From Streptomyces sp. NBC_00513 (lineage in GTDB: Bacteria > Actinomycetota > Actinomycetes > Streptomycetales > Streptomycetaceae), in the NCBI RefSeq assembly GCF_041431415.1, contig NZ_CP107845.1, positions 124,001 to 188,000 of the forward strand: DNA of 64,000 nt, given 5' to 3'. Each line of letters begins with the position of its first letter. Position 1 is the first letter of the stretch. Below the pieces are notes generated by a model that was not told where the DNA came from, ran no database searches, and saw nothing but the letters and a program-made list of their open reading frames with translations. This document shows positions 24,625 to 33,242 of the stretch, one piece after another. The position numbers and the translations under genes were made by a program.

Positions 24625-25389
24625 ATGACCCGTACCGCCCTGGTCACCGGAGCCGCGGGCGGCATCGGCCGCGCCGTCGCGACCCGATTCGCCGCAAATG
24701 GGTACCAGGTCCTCGGGATCGATGTAGCCGACCCCGGCCTGCCCGGGGTTGCCTACCGTCGGGCGGATGTCACCGACGCCGCCGACGTGGCGAACGCCGT
24801 CGCCACGGTCACCTCCAGGGGAGACTCCGTGGACGTCCTCGTCACCTGCGCCGGGGTCACCGCGGGGAACCCACTCCATCTCACGACCGAGCAGGAATGG
24901 GACGCGGTGCTGACTTCGAACCTCAGGTCCGTCTTCCTCTGCACCCGGGAAGTACTACCTGGCATGATCGCAGCAAGAGCCGGAACGGTGATCACCGTCG
25001 GATCCGTCCTTCACCACACCGCGGCCCCCGCCCTACCTGCGTATGCCGCAGCCAAGGGCGCCATCGCCGCACTGACCCGCCAGCTCGCCGTGGACTACGG
25101 CCAGTACGGGATCTCCTTCGTCACCCTCTCACCCGGCTGGGTGCGAACGCCGGCCACCGAGTCCCGACTGGACGGCGAAGCAGACCTCGAGCGACTCCGC
25201 CAGAGCAACCCCCTCCGCACCCTGGGCAGCCCCGAACACATCGCCGGGGCAGCCGTGTTCGCCGCATCACCCGACGGCGCCCTACTCAACGGCTCCGAAC
25301 TGACGCTGGATGCCGGCGCCCACGTCGTCAGCCCCGCAAGCCTGCTGCGCGATACACACCGCACGCGAATGGGACTGCCGCCGCTCTGA
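24625..25389 (+). CDS. SDR-family oxidoreductase, probable aldose 1-dehydrogenase, 254 aa
   Basis: ATG 24625 has GAGGTGG seven bases upstream and was preferred to GTG 24610. Classical short-chain dehydrogenase: TGAAGGIGRAV dinucleotide-binding loop at residues 8-18, NxAG-like VTCAGVT, catalytic Ser in TVGSVLHH and Tyr-x3-Lys in PAYAAAKGAIAAL, and the PGWVRTP C-terminal cofactor strand. Divergent from, and co-regulated with, the aldolase-kinase-lactonase unit. The expected job is oxidation of the aldose C1 to the lactone that the SMP-30 enzyme opens. Substrate and NAD/NADP choice are not decided. Confidence 0.75.
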   Translation: MTRTALVTGAAGGIGRAVATRFAANGYQVLGIDVADPGLPGVAYRRADVTDAADVANAVATVTSRGDSVDVLVTCAGVTAGNPLHLTTEQEWDAVLTSNLRSVFLCTREVLPGMIAARAGTVITVGSVLHHTAAPALPAYAAAKGAIAALTRQLAVDYGQYGISFVTLSPGWVRTPATESRLDGEADLERLRQSNPLRTLGSPEHIAGAAVFAASPDGALLNGSELTLDAGAHVVSPASLLRDTHRTRMGLPPL

Positions 25390-25479
25390 ACAGACTCGGC
25401 CCCGACAATGGGTCGCCAAGGCCGCCGGGCAACCAAAGCACCCCCCGCGAAAACCGCCGTCCGCGACCTGGCGTCTCCT

Positions 25480-25713
25480 TCAACGACCCGGGGCGGCGCC
25501 GGTTGCGGGCCGGCTCCCCACCGGTGCCGGTGGTTGCAGGCCGAGCTGGACCACCGCCAGCGCGACCGCCTCCGCCACCGACAGGCCGTCCCCGCCGTCG
25601 CGGCCGGCCTCCGCGCGCAACCGGCCCGCCCGCGCCTCCAAGCGCCGCGCCAACTCGTCCTGGACATCGGTGAGGTTCCGGCAGCCACGCCGCCGCCCCG
25701 CGTAGTGATCCAT
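25480..25713 (-). CDS. Small plasmid-type protein, 77 aa, copy 1
   Basis: From ATG 25713 the product is MDHYAGRRRGCRNLTDVQDE then LARRLEARAGRLRAEAGRDG, a charged helix, followed by GLSVAEAVALAVVQLGLQPP. An ATG four codons earlier (25725, MVAGMDHY) with GGTGG upstream is an alternative. A near-identical gene in the same orientation lies at 63248-63484, with flanking DNA also conserved. No family is known to me. The conserved coding frame between two copies that differ at many silent positions argues that it is a real gene. Confidence 0.55.
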   Translation of the reverse strand: MDHYAGRRRGCRNLTDVQDELARRLEARAGRLRAEAGRDGGDGLSVAEAVALAVVQLGLQPPAPVGSRPATGAAPGR

Positions 25714-26223
25714 GCCGGCCACCATAGGAAGTCCACCACCCTCGTACCCACACGTCACGCACGCGTGTCGGGGCCCCGCCATCCCGGCGACCCGGGGCCG
25801 TGATGATGACGATGAACAGCCCGGCGAGAATTGGGCCGGTAACCACCGAACGCCACCGACTCGGCACCGGACCAACCCAGGCCGACAACCCCGAGTTGTC
25901 GGCCTATCCAACTCCCCGCCCGCCCAGCCGCCGGCGAGGCGATCTCGCCGTACGAGGCGGCGAACCGGATCGGCGCGGTTTCGAGACGGGCCAGACGGTC
26001 GCACGGCGTGACGTGCACACCGCGTCCTCCTCCGGTCCGGGGCATTGGACTGTCCGGCCCGGCTTGCCCACCTCAGCCCACCCGGCCGTGGTGGGCAAGC
26101 CGCCGTCCGGGAGTGGCTTGCCCAGGGTCCCCTTGGGCTTGCCCACTCCCCCGGAACGCCCCGTTGCGGCAGTGCGCGCCGGGTAGCCTCCGGGCACAGT
26201 GCGCTGAACTTGAGGGGTGGGCG
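25714..26223. repeat. Region with GCTTGCCC octamers and a conserved hydrophobic frame
   Basis: 25780-25890 matches 63545-63650. On the minus strand both copies encode SVVTGPILAGLFIVIIT-like hydrophobic sequence preceded by VGPVPSR, so a tiny membrane protein is possible, but start codons differ between copies. At 26055-26150 there are four GCTTGCCC octamers and one inverted GGGCAAGC, directly before the gene at 26224. Confidence 0.45.
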
Positions 26224-26745
26224 TTGAGATTCACGATCGACACCGAGACCGATTCGTACGAGGACGCGATCCGTACCGTGCGCGCGGCCTACGGGAAGCC
26301 GCAGCCCGAGCCGGGTGGCCGGCCGAAGGTGCTGCCGGAGGACGTGGTGTGGAAGCCGCCCGGCCGGTACGACCACCCGGCCTGGACGGAGGAGATGCTG
26401 CGGTCCTGGGTGAAGTCGCTGCACACGGTGGAGGAGCTGGACGTGGTGTGGCGGGTGTGCGCGAATCCGGGTCCGCCCGGGGTCCGGGGGCAGGTCATCG
26501 CGGAGTACGTCTACCCGGAGCTGACCGGCAAGCCGGCCCTCACCGCTCTGGGCGTCGTCAGCCGGCGGATGAACACGGCCGCCCGCGAACTGTGGGCTTG
26601 GGAAACGCCCTTCGTGATCAACGAGGCCAAGCGCACCCGGACCGTCGACCGGTCGGTGGCCGCGATCCTGCTCGACGCCCTCGCCGAACACCCCTTGTGG
26701 CCCCGGCTGCGCCACCACAACAACCCACCCGCACTCGGCTCCTGA
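26224..26745 (+). CDS. Hypothetical protein, 173 aa, downstream of octamer array
   Basis: TTG start at 26224 with GAGGGG seven bases upstream (LRFTIDTETDSYEDAIRTVR). The product is mixed helical, with DHPAWTEEMLRSWVKSLHTV, LVVWRVCANPGPPGVRGQVI-like central strands and a basic C-terminal part EAKRTRTVDRSVAAILLDAL. No family is recognised. It reads like a small plasmid DNA-associated protein, and its promoter region is occupied by GCTTGCCC octamers, which could be its binding sites. It is convergent with the replication-relaxation gene, 66 bases apart, with more octamers (26765, 26781) in between. Confidence 0.6.
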   Translation: MRFTIDTETDSYEDAIRTVRAAYGKPQPEPGGRPKVLPEDVVWKPPGRYDHPAWTEEMLRSWVKSLHTVEELDVVWRVCANPGPPGVRGQVIAEYVYPELTGKPALTALGVVSRRMNTAARELWAWETPFVINEAKRTRTVDRSVAAILLDALAEHPLWPRLRHHNNPPALGS

Positions 26746-26811
26746 GCCCAGCCGTCTCCTGCCGGGCAAGCCGTCCTCGACGGCTTGCCCGGACTCCCCC
26801 GGGCCGCGCAG

Positions 26812-28296
26812 CTACCCACGACGCCTGAACAGACCCCGGGCCCTCGATGTCTGCGCTTCGGCCGCCGTGCCCGCCGCGACGTCCTCGCCCTGGCGCCGCG
26901 CCACCCGCTCGACCTCCATACGAGCAACGGACTCCTGCGCGCACGCCCCGCACAGGTCGTCCCACGCGCCGGACCAGGAGTCCTGCCGGATCAAGTTCCA
27001 GCGGTCGTCGGTGAACTTCGCCCCGCAGCGGGCGCACACCGGCCGCTTCGCCTCCCGCTCCGCAGCCTCCCGCTCCGCCCGCCGGTCACGGGCATCCTTC
27101 CACTGCACGGCGTACAGGCGGTCGCCATCGGGGTTGTCCAGGGCCTCGGGCAGGGTCTGCCACTCCTGACGCCCGAGCCTGCGCCACACCGCGCCCGCGG
27201 CCCCGGCCGGGTCGGCGGTGATCCGCTCCAGCTCCGTGACGACCACGGGCACCGCCTGGTGGTAGTCGACGGCCGTGATACCCGCGCCGCGGCCCGGGTA
27301 CGAAGCGCCGGCGAAGTACGCGCGGGCAGCGTGCTCCAGGCGCCACATCCGGCTCTCACGCTGCGCCGCCGTCTTCCCGGTGAACACGAACGCGACCGGG
27401 ACGTAGCCCTCCCGGCCGGTTGCCGGGTAAAGGTGCGGCCACAACCGGGAGGCGTGCACCACCGCTTCTCCCCTCGCCCATGCCACCGCTCTGCCGCCCT
27501 TCGGTGCCGCGAGCTCGAACCAGTCGCGGTAACGGCGCAACTTGTCCACCAGATCGTCGACGGGCTCGGTGACACGGTCGACCTCCAAGAGCATCGCGGG
27601 CACCCCGGCGTCCGGGGCGCGCATCGTCAGGTCGGCGTACTGGGTGTAGCCGTAGGGGAGCTTGTGGCCGATCTCGGTCTGCCAGGACAGCGGGGTGCCG
27701 TACCCGGCTCCGGTGAGCACGGCGGCGGTCGAGGTGACGGCGGCGGCGTGTTCGTCGTAGCCGTCGGCTTCCACCGGCCGGCCTTCGTCGTCGAACTCGA
27801 GCTTGCGCAGCGCGGACATCCGTACGTTCCTCGGCAGCAGCAGCTTGGCTTCCTTGTGGCCCTTCTCGGTCAGCACCCACAGCTGGTGTCCCGACTCCAG
27901 TCGCGTCTCCACCCGGGTCAGGCCTGATTCCTTCAACGCGTTCAGGGTGTCGCGGGTGCACCGGTCGTGCCGGTCGGTGGGGCGCAGCATCCGCCAGAGC
28001 TGGTCAGCGGTAGCTCGCTGGAAGATCCCCAGAGCCTTCAGCACTTCCTTCCTTCGCACTCCGGTCGGCTTCCAGACCTTGGGTGTCGGGCTAGGAGGGT
28101 TGTCGAACGCGTCGCGGGACCTTGACCGCCGGGGCTGACCTGCAGATTCGCGCCCGGCGGGCGGAGTGGCCGTGGAGGGGGCGATGGAGGGGCCTGCGGA
28201 GGGGGCCTGCGGGACCTGGTCCAGGTCGCCGGCGAGCGCAGGGTCGCGCAAGGTGTGGTGCTCGTGGGCGAGGTCGGGTGTGTGGTCGGCGGGCAC
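26812..28296 (-). CDS. Replication-relaxation family protein, 494 aa
   Basis: GTG 28296 with GAGGAAACC before it. After a disordered N-terminal 75 residues there is a winged-helix domain (LKALGIFQRATADQLWRMLR, DTLNALKESGLTRVETRLES then HQLWVLTEKGHKEAKLLL), followed by the characteristic restriction-like part (MLLEVDRVTEPVDDLVDKLR, VAFVFTGKTAA). A Cys-x2-Cys ... Cys-x2-Cys zinc site, RPVCARCGAKF and DLCGACAQ, is near the C-terminus. Members of this family occur on actinobacterial plasmids and integrative elements beside relaxase genes and are thought to help in replication or transfer initiation. The relaxase gene lies 1.2 kb away. Confidence 0.85.
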   Translation of the reverse strand: MPADHTPDLAHEHHTLRDPALAGDLDQVPQAPSAGPSIAPSTATPPAGRESAGQPRRSRSRDAFDNPPSPTPKVWKPTGVRRKEVLKALGIFQRATADQLWRMLRPTDRHDRCTRDTLNALKESGLTRVETRLESGHQLWVLTEKGHKEAKLLLPRNVRMSALRKLEFDDEGRPVEADGYDEHAAAVTSTAAVLTGAGYGTPLSWQTEIGHKLPYGYTQYADLTMRAPDAGVPAMLLEVDRVTEPVDDLVDKLRRYRDWFELAAPKGGRAVAWARGEAVVHASRLWPHLYPATGREGYVPVAFVFTGKTAAQRESRMWRLEHAARAYFAGASYPGRGAGITAVDYHQAVPVVVTELERITADPAGAAGAVWRRLGRQEWQTLPEALDNPDGDRLYAVQWKDARDRRAEREAAEREAKRPVCARCGAKFTDDRWNLIRQDSWSGAWDDLCGACAQESVARMEVERVARRQGEDVAAGTAAEAQTSRARGLFRRRG

Positions 28297-28558
28297 GGTT
28301 TCCTCGGATTCCCCCGGCGCGCGGCCGGGTCGGCAGTCGTCCGGCCCGCACGCGGAAGTGCGTACGGGCCGGGGCCACCGTGCGAAGCCGCCCCTTGACC
28401 ACGGTCTGACCGCCGCCCGCTACCTATGCCCGTTACGTCCCTTGACTGCCCCTTGTCCTCCCGATTTGGCCGTGTGCGGCATCACGATCGGCGCCACGTC
28501 CCCCGGCGGGCTGACAGCAAGGGCGAAGCCCCGCCCGGACCGGGAGATCTGCTCTAGC

Positions 28559-29248
28559 GTGAGCGCTCCCATCACCCGCTTGGCAGAGGAGCTGAAGGTG
28601 CCCGAAGTCTGGATCGGCTCGCGCCGCTACGCCACGAAGAAGGCCCGCCAGGAGGCGGTGCAGGCGATCCTGAGTCGATACAGCCTCGGGCAGGTCGTCG
28701 ACCAGGAAGACGACGACCTGCTGCTGCGGGACCTGCTCGACATGCACCCCGACGCGGCGAACAAGGTTGGCCCGGGAGTCGACCGTTTCCGGATCATCCC
28801 CACCCCGCGCGGTCACCACAAGGGCCCGGAAGCAGTCCTTGTCGACGGCACCAAGGTCGCCTTCTCGTACCAGAAGTGCCTGGACACGCCCACACATCGC
28901 CAGCGAGTGCTGGACGCGATGCGCACCGAGATCCAACCGCAGGTCAACACCTACTACGAGTCCCGCAAGGCGTCTCACACGCTCGTGTCCGACGAGAGCA
29001 GCAAGCCCTTGGACCCCGCCGACGTCCACGTCTCCTACTTCCGCGGCCCGCGCTTCCACGACATCGCGCTGGAGTTCGTCCAGATCGCCGGCGGCTTCGA
29101 CGCCGTAGACCTGACCGCTGAGACGGCGCGGGGACTGGCCCTGTTCACCAACCGCGCCCTGGCGGAGGGTTGGCACGCCCACCACCAAGAGCGCGCCGTC
29201 CTCGGGCTGCTGTCGGCAAATGAGAACCTGCGCCGCCCGCGCGTGTAA
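28559..29248 (+). CDS. DUF3223 (DCL-like) domain protein, about 229 aa
   Basis: The DUF3223 core is clear: WIGSRRYATKKARQEAVQAI, LSRYSLGQVVDQEDDDLLLR then DLLDMHPDAANKVGPGVDRF. In plants the DCL domain protein acts in plastid rRNA maturation; bacterial roles are unknown. The C-terminal half (VHVSYFRGPRFHDIALEFVQ, TAETARGLALFTNRALAEGW) is not recognised. GTG 28559 was chosen because the family part begins 25 residues later; the nearest GGGAG is 12 bases upstream, so the start is uncertain. It sits between the replication-relaxation and relaxase genes, both pointing the other way, and is followed by a hairpin. Confidence 0.75.
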   Translation: MSAPITRLAEELKVPEVWIGSRRYATKKARQEAVQAILSRYSLGQVVDQEDDDLLLRDLLDMHPDAANKVGPGVDRFRIIPTPRGHHKGPEAVLVDGTKVAFSYQKCLDTPTHRQRVLDAMRTEIQPQVNTYYESRKASHTLVSDESSKPLDPADVHVSYFRGPRFHDIALEFVQIAGGFDAVDLTAETARGLALFTNRALAEGWHAHHQERAVLGLLSANENLRRPRV

Positions 29249-29264
29249 CCCCACCCGCACTCCC

Positions 29265-29289
29265 CCACTGAGTGGGCGCCACTCGGTGG
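29265..29289 (+). terminator. Hairpin after the DUF3223 gene
   Basis: CCACTGAGTG / CACTCGGTGG, ten-base stem with one mismatch and a five-base loop, 17 bases after the stop. Confidence 0.5.
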
Positions 29290-29502
29290 ACTCCACCCGG
29301 TGGGCCCGCCCTGGGGCATTCACTGAACAACGGTGTCCGATACGCCCCTTGACCACCCCTTGACCGGATGGTTCGTCCAGGTGCGCACGTGGGTCGATGA
29401 GTGGCGTACGAGGTAGCGCACCGTGTCGGCCGGCTGCGCGGGCTCCTCGGGGAGACACAGGCGCGGGCACCCCGGGACGTCTGGTCCCAGGGGGACGTTC
29501 CC

Positions 29503-31428
29503 TCAGTGGGGACGCGCTCCCCTGCCCTGGTCCCGCTGCTGCGCCGTGGGGTGCCGCTGCTGCCGGCCGCCCGCAGCGGCGGCCGGATCCTGAGTCGCCT
29601 GCTTCGTCTGGTCGGCCTGCCCTTCGACCGTGCGGCCACGGGCTTCGGCCGCGCGGGTGAGCGCGGCGATCCGGGCGAGGTTCTGCGGTGAGGTCATCCA
29701 CGTCGCGGGGTCCGTCGTTCGACCCTCCAGGTACTCCTGCGGCATCGCGGCCTGCTGGTGGGCGTGGATGGCGGCTGCTCGCTGCGCCGGAGTCAGGGTG
29801 GCGTCCCGGCCTGGGTGGTCGACGGCGTGCGGCGCGGCCTGGTCGTGGTCGGACGGTACGGCCGCCGACGACGAAGACGCGGTCGCGGTCGACGCGGCCG
29901 GAACTCCGTCCCGTATGGCGGGTGGTGCGGTGAGGGCGGCGCGGATCGCGTTCTGCAGGGTGAGGCTGGCAACCCGGGCCCGCTCGTACCGGGTCGACTC
30001 CCGAGGCGGATTCCCATCGGTGCCCGCGATCCACCAGCGGGCGGCCCAGGCAAAGTCGGCGGTGTAGGAGAGCTGGTCCGGGGCCGGGGTCCGCCGGCCC
30101 TTCTGGGGCACGGTGAGCTGACGGCTGTAGCGCTGGAGAGCGCGGCCGGCGATGTAGCTGTCGATGCCGGGCACGTAGGCGCGGCCGCGCAGGGTCTCCA
30201 GCAGGTGCCGGCGCGCTTCGGCCAGGACGTGGCGGCGGGCGTAGATGTTGCGCACGGTGAAGACGACCGCGGCGACGTCGACGATGGCGAGCGCGGTGTC
30301 CACGCGCGGTCCCACCCGGGCCCGGATCAACTTCCCGGCCGCCTGACACCGCTGAAGCAGCCCGTCGACCATCCGCTGCCCGAACTTCAGGAGCGCGGAG
30401 ACCCGCCACCACGCGAGCAGTTGATCCAGCGGGCGCGGGGTCTTCCTGTCCGGGCGGGTCTCCTGCGCCGCCCACCACGCCAGCCCGTGGCGGGCGCGCT
30501 CGCCGGGCAGCCGGCCGTGTTTCCGAATGTAGTCGTCGGTGATGCCCTCCAGGACGTCCTCGATCCGCCGGCGGCGCGTGGCCGACCAGTCGATGAGCTC
30601 CTGGTCGACCCCGGCTATCTCCATCACGGGGCGAAGGCCCGGCGTCACCTCCCGGGGCACGGTCGCCAGCCCGAGCTCCTCGCACACCTCGGTCGTCATC
30701 TGGAGGGTGTAGAGCGTCCCTGCCGCCACGACGTGCTGGTACAGGCGGACCGTGTCCAGCGCGTACCAGGAGCCGTCCGGGCGCTGCGCCCGGTTGGCGA
30801 TCAGGCAGTGCTCATGCAGGAGGGGGAAGCCGTTTCTGTTGTCGAAGTGTCGGAACGCCGCGACGACCAGAGCCGGGGCCTTCGCGCGCCGGCGGCCGGA
30901 CGACCACCGGATCTCCGCGACCTCGTCCTCCAGCCATTCCAGGGTCGCGGCGACGGCCTTCTCATGCGCCCGCTCGATGACCCGGCGCGTCCTCTCATCC
31001 CCCAGTGCCCACAGCACGACCACCGATGCCTGCGGCCGGAAGGTGAAGTCCAGGGCGAGCAGCGGGGTCTGCTTGCGTGCCTCGATCTCCTCGATCGGCT
31101 GACCGAGCACGGTCGCCAGCCGCGCGGTGGCCGGGTCGGCGCCGTCGTCCAGGAGCTCGCGCTCCATACGGTCGGCGTCCGGGTGCCGGCCCTCCCCGAA
31201 CAGCAACTCCATCTGCCGCTCGGTCACCGTCTGCCCGGCGGTGAGACCCAGCGCGGCCAGGCTGCGGCCCCTCCACCTACCGGGCAGGAGACCGGCCTGC
31301 TCCTGGGCGTACTTCAACGCCTGGCCGACCGGACGGCGGCCGTCCCCGAATGCGACCCCGCGCACGTAGTATCGCCAGGCGTTCCGTCTCTGAACCTTCG
31401 CGACACTCAGCATCTCCACAGTGGACAC
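29503..31428 (-). CDS. MobF-family relaxase (TrwC/TraA N-domain), about 641 aa
   Basis: TrwC-type relaxase domain: paired tyrosines near the N-terminus (NAWRYYVRGVAFGDGRRP), the PLLALDFTFRPQASVVVLWA strand (usually D.TFS.PKSVS), and the metal-binding histidines in AAFRHFDNRNGFPLLHEHC. The protein nicks and covalently binds the transfer strand at oriT. The usual C-terminal RecD-like helicase is absent: after about residue 330 the sequence becomes basic helical and then Ala/Gln-rich low complexity, so this is a relaxase-only form. GTG 31428 is used; TTG 31446 or ATG 31416 are possible. No TraB/FtsK-type translocase is in the window, so the element looks mobilisable rather than self-transmissible. 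Confidence 0.8.
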   Translation of the reverse strand: MSTVEMLSVAKVQRRNAWRYYVRGVAFGDGRRPVGQALKYAQEQAGLLPGRWRGRSLAALGLTAGQTVTERQMELLFGEGRHPDADRMERELLDDGADPATARLATVLGQPIEEIEARKQTPLLALDFTFRPQASVVVLWALGDERTRRVIERAHEKAVAATLEWLEDEVAEIRWSSGRRRAKAPALVVAAFRHFDNRNGFPLLHEHCLIANRAQRPDGSWYALDTVRLYQHVVAAGTLYTLQMTTEVCEELGLATVPREVTPGLRPVMEIAGVDQELIDWSATRRRRIEDVLEGITDDYIRKHGRLPGERARHGLAWWAAQETRPDRKTPRPLDQLLAWWRVSALLKFGQRMVDGLLQRCQAAGKLIRARVGPRVDTALAIVDVAAVVFTVRNIYARRHVLAEARRHLLETLRGRAYVPGIDSYIAGRALQRYSRQLTVPQKGRRTPAPDQLSYTADFAWAARWWIAGTDGNPPRESTRYERARVASLTLQNAIRAALTAPPAIRDGVPAASTATASSSSAAVPSDHDQAAPHAVDHPGRDATLTPAQRAAAIHAHQQAAMPQEYLEGRTTDPATWMTSPQNLARIAALTRAAEARGRTVEGQADQTKQATQDPAAAAGGRQQRHPTAQQRDQGRGARPH

Positions 31429-31697
31429 CGGCTCTGACCTGCGCAAAAGCGCGATCCCTCAGGGCGGGAGAGTTCACCGGAACTTCAGGCCCGATCCCGT
31501 ACGGCGGGAGCCTTTGGCGACGCCGCCCGGCGGACACCGCCTGGCCATGCAAATGCTGCGCGGCACCCCGTCACACACGCCTCACACACCCCAAAAACCA
31601 TCAGCAGACGACTCCACCGTCAACCAGCGCACATACACGTACCGCTCCCCCACCCGACGGCCAAAGACGCTGCCCCTGCATCACGTCACCGACTCTC

Positions 31698-31718
31698 GCC
31701 CCCGGCAACGCCGGGGGC
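31698..31718 (+). terminator. Strong hairpin followed by TTCTT
   Basis: Stem GCCCCCGGC / GCCGGGGGC with loop AAC and TTCTT after it. It precedes the broken toxin gene and lies within the relaxase upstream region. Confidence 0.65.
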
Positions 31719-31736
31719 TTCTTGCTGCCTGGAGGA

Positions 31737-32040
31737 CCGACCTACGAGACCCTGCCCCGCTTCAGCACCGACCTGAACCGCCTCACCCCCGCCCAGCGCC
31801 AACGCTTCCGCCAGGCCGTCACCGCCTTCGTCCACGACCTGCGCACCGGAGGCCGCATCCGCGTCGGCCTCCGCAGTGAAGAACGTCAGCGGATTCCCCG
31901 GCATATACGAACTCACCTGGTCCATGGGCACCGGAACCGCAGGACGCGCCACCTGGCAGTACGGAGCCGCGCTCTATCCCGGCGCACCCCACGTCATCTG
32001 GCGTCGCATCGGCACCCACGACATCCTCACCGGCCCCTGA
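31737..32040 (+). pseudogene. RelE/ParE-like toxin gene, no start codon and frameshifted
   Basis: The first frame reads PTYETLPRFSTDLNRLTPAQ then RQRFRQAVTAFVHDLRTGGR, as in the RelE-like family common in Streptomyces. Near 31870 it must shift to reach SVKNVSGFPGIYELTWSMG and PHVIWRRIGTHDILTGP, ending at TGA 32040. Where the initiator ATG should be there is GGA, directly after a GGAGG ribosome site, so the start is also lost. With two lesions this is a genuine remnant rather than one sequencing error. These toxins normally cleave mRNA on ribosomes. No antitoxin gene is seen. Confidence 0.65.
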
Positions 32041-32061
32041 GCAAAGCGCGTCACAAGCGAA

Positions 32062-32097
32062 GGGCCGACCCTCCCCGTGTACGGGAAGGTCGACCCC
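32062..32097 (+). terminator. Imperfect hairpin after the toxin remnant
   Basis: GGGCCGACCCTCCCCGT pairs imperfectly with ACGGGAAGGTCGACCCC around the loop GT, 22 bases downstream of the pseudogene stop. Confidence 0.5.
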
Positions 32098-32306
32098 TAT
32101 CGCTTCAGTAATCCTCTACCGGAGACTCACCCTGCGCGCAGGTCCTGCCAGCCTGCGGGCAGCATGATCCGTCCATATCGTCCCGGACGGCCGGGGCGAC
32201 CGGGGCGACCGGGCCTTCCAGAACGTCCTGGGCGCCCGACCCTGCCGTACCGCGGAGACCGCACCGCGTTCGTGGCAAGATGACGGCATGTTGATCAGAA
32301 AGGGCG

Positions 32307-32726
32307 ATGCCGCGTAGGCGCCCGAAGGCCGTCCGTGATGAGCGGTGGCGGCCTCGCAGACACGTTGTGGTTCAGCGGATCCGGGGCGTTTCCGCGAGGA
32401 CTCGTGCAGCTGTCCGCCGCGTCGAGGATGAGCGGATGTGGCCTGGTGCAGTTGCTGACGCGCTCGCCCGTTTCGAGTGGGCGTTCAGGCAACCCGGCCG
32501 TTATCTGAACGCATCCCAGGTCTGGCAGCCCGGACTGGAGGTGGAGTATGCCCGCGATGATCTGGAAGAGATCATGCTTCACCTCCCTCCCGGTGCCCAG
32601 CGCGATCTCGGCCGGCTGGTTGCTCGTATCGACGATGAGTTCGAGCATCGCACTCTGCCGAATCCTGGGCCGGTGAACGCCTTCACGATGGGCGGCTGGT
32701 GGTGGTCAAGGATCCGTGAGCACTGA
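32307..32726 (+). CDS. Hypothetical protein, 139 aa
   Basis: Starts MPRRRPKAVRDERWRPRRHV at ATG 32307. The basic N-terminus is followed by a helical acidic part (EVEYARDDLEEIMLHLPPGA then QRDLGRLVARIDDEFEHRTL) and a tryptophan-rich end GGWWWSRIREH. No family is recognised. The second half has good codon bias and the pattern of a compact helical domain. It is adjacent to an IstB remnant on the opposite strand, so its 3' context was disturbed by transposition. Confidence 0.5.
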   Translation: MPRRRPKAVRDERWRPRRHVVVQRIRGVSARTRAAVRRVEDERMWPGAVADALARFEWAFRQPGRYLNASQVWQPGLEVEYARDDLEEIMLHLPPGAQRDLGRLVARIDDEFEHRTLPNPGPVNAFTMGGWWWSRIREH

Positions 32727-32755
32727 GGATGCTCACGAAGCCTCGTGCGCCCAGG

Positions 32756-32881
32756 TCAGCTCGTGGCCAGCTGTTGTTCGGCGCGGGCTCGGGTGGTGGC
32801 GTGGCGGTAGGAATCGGTTCCTGTCTCGATGATGTTGCCGCCGAAGGTGAGGCGGTCGACGATGGCCGCGCAGAAAACTCT
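32756..32881 (-). pseudogene. IstB (IS21-family helper ATPase) C-terminal fragment
   Basis: The minus-strand frame reads FCAAIVDRLTFGGNIIETGT then DSYRHATTRARAEQQLATS and stops at 32756. This is the conserved C-terminus of IS21-type IstB. The rest of istB and all of istA are missing. A transposon scar. Confidence 0.7.
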
Positions 32882-33242
32882 GACGGCTCTGGAGTATCAG
32901 GAGGTCACCGTGCGGCGGGCTCGCACCACCAACACCAACGAGTGATCAAGCAGCCAGTGTTGATGGTGGCGACCTCGAAGACACCGAGCGCCGCCGCTCT
33001 GGATAAAGGGATCGAGTGCCCAGACGGCTCCAGGCGTACGTTCGGTGCCCGCGAGGCTGCTCCACCATCTGCACTGTGGAAGGCCGGGATGAGCGAAGGG
33101 CATCGGCTCCCGGCCCTCGAACGGACTCGTGGCAACCCCCGGCTCCCACTGCCCGCTACCAAGGAATTGGGACGGCTCCGACGCGGTGATCACACCAGCC
33201 ACATCAAGCGTGACCGCCCACACCTTGAGTCAGACTTGGGGG
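32882..33242. other. No gene recognised
   Basis: About 360 bases between the IstB scrap and the next gene. A minus-strand open frame of about 108 codons (32897-33223) exists but has no ribosome site and no family resemblance. Confidence 0.35.

Noticed and set aside
25803..26010. Plus-strand MNSPARIGPVTTER frame conserved in both copies of the duplicated locus
   Set aside because: It is antisense to the conserved hydrophobic minus-strand frame; neither has a consistent start, so it was described as a repeat only.
28433..30685. Very long minus-strand open frame (about 750 codons) overlapping the relaxase and the DUF3223 gene
   Set aside because: It is Arg/Pro/Gly-rich nonsense in another frame of the relaxase gene on the same strand, and antisense to the DUF3223 gene at its far end.
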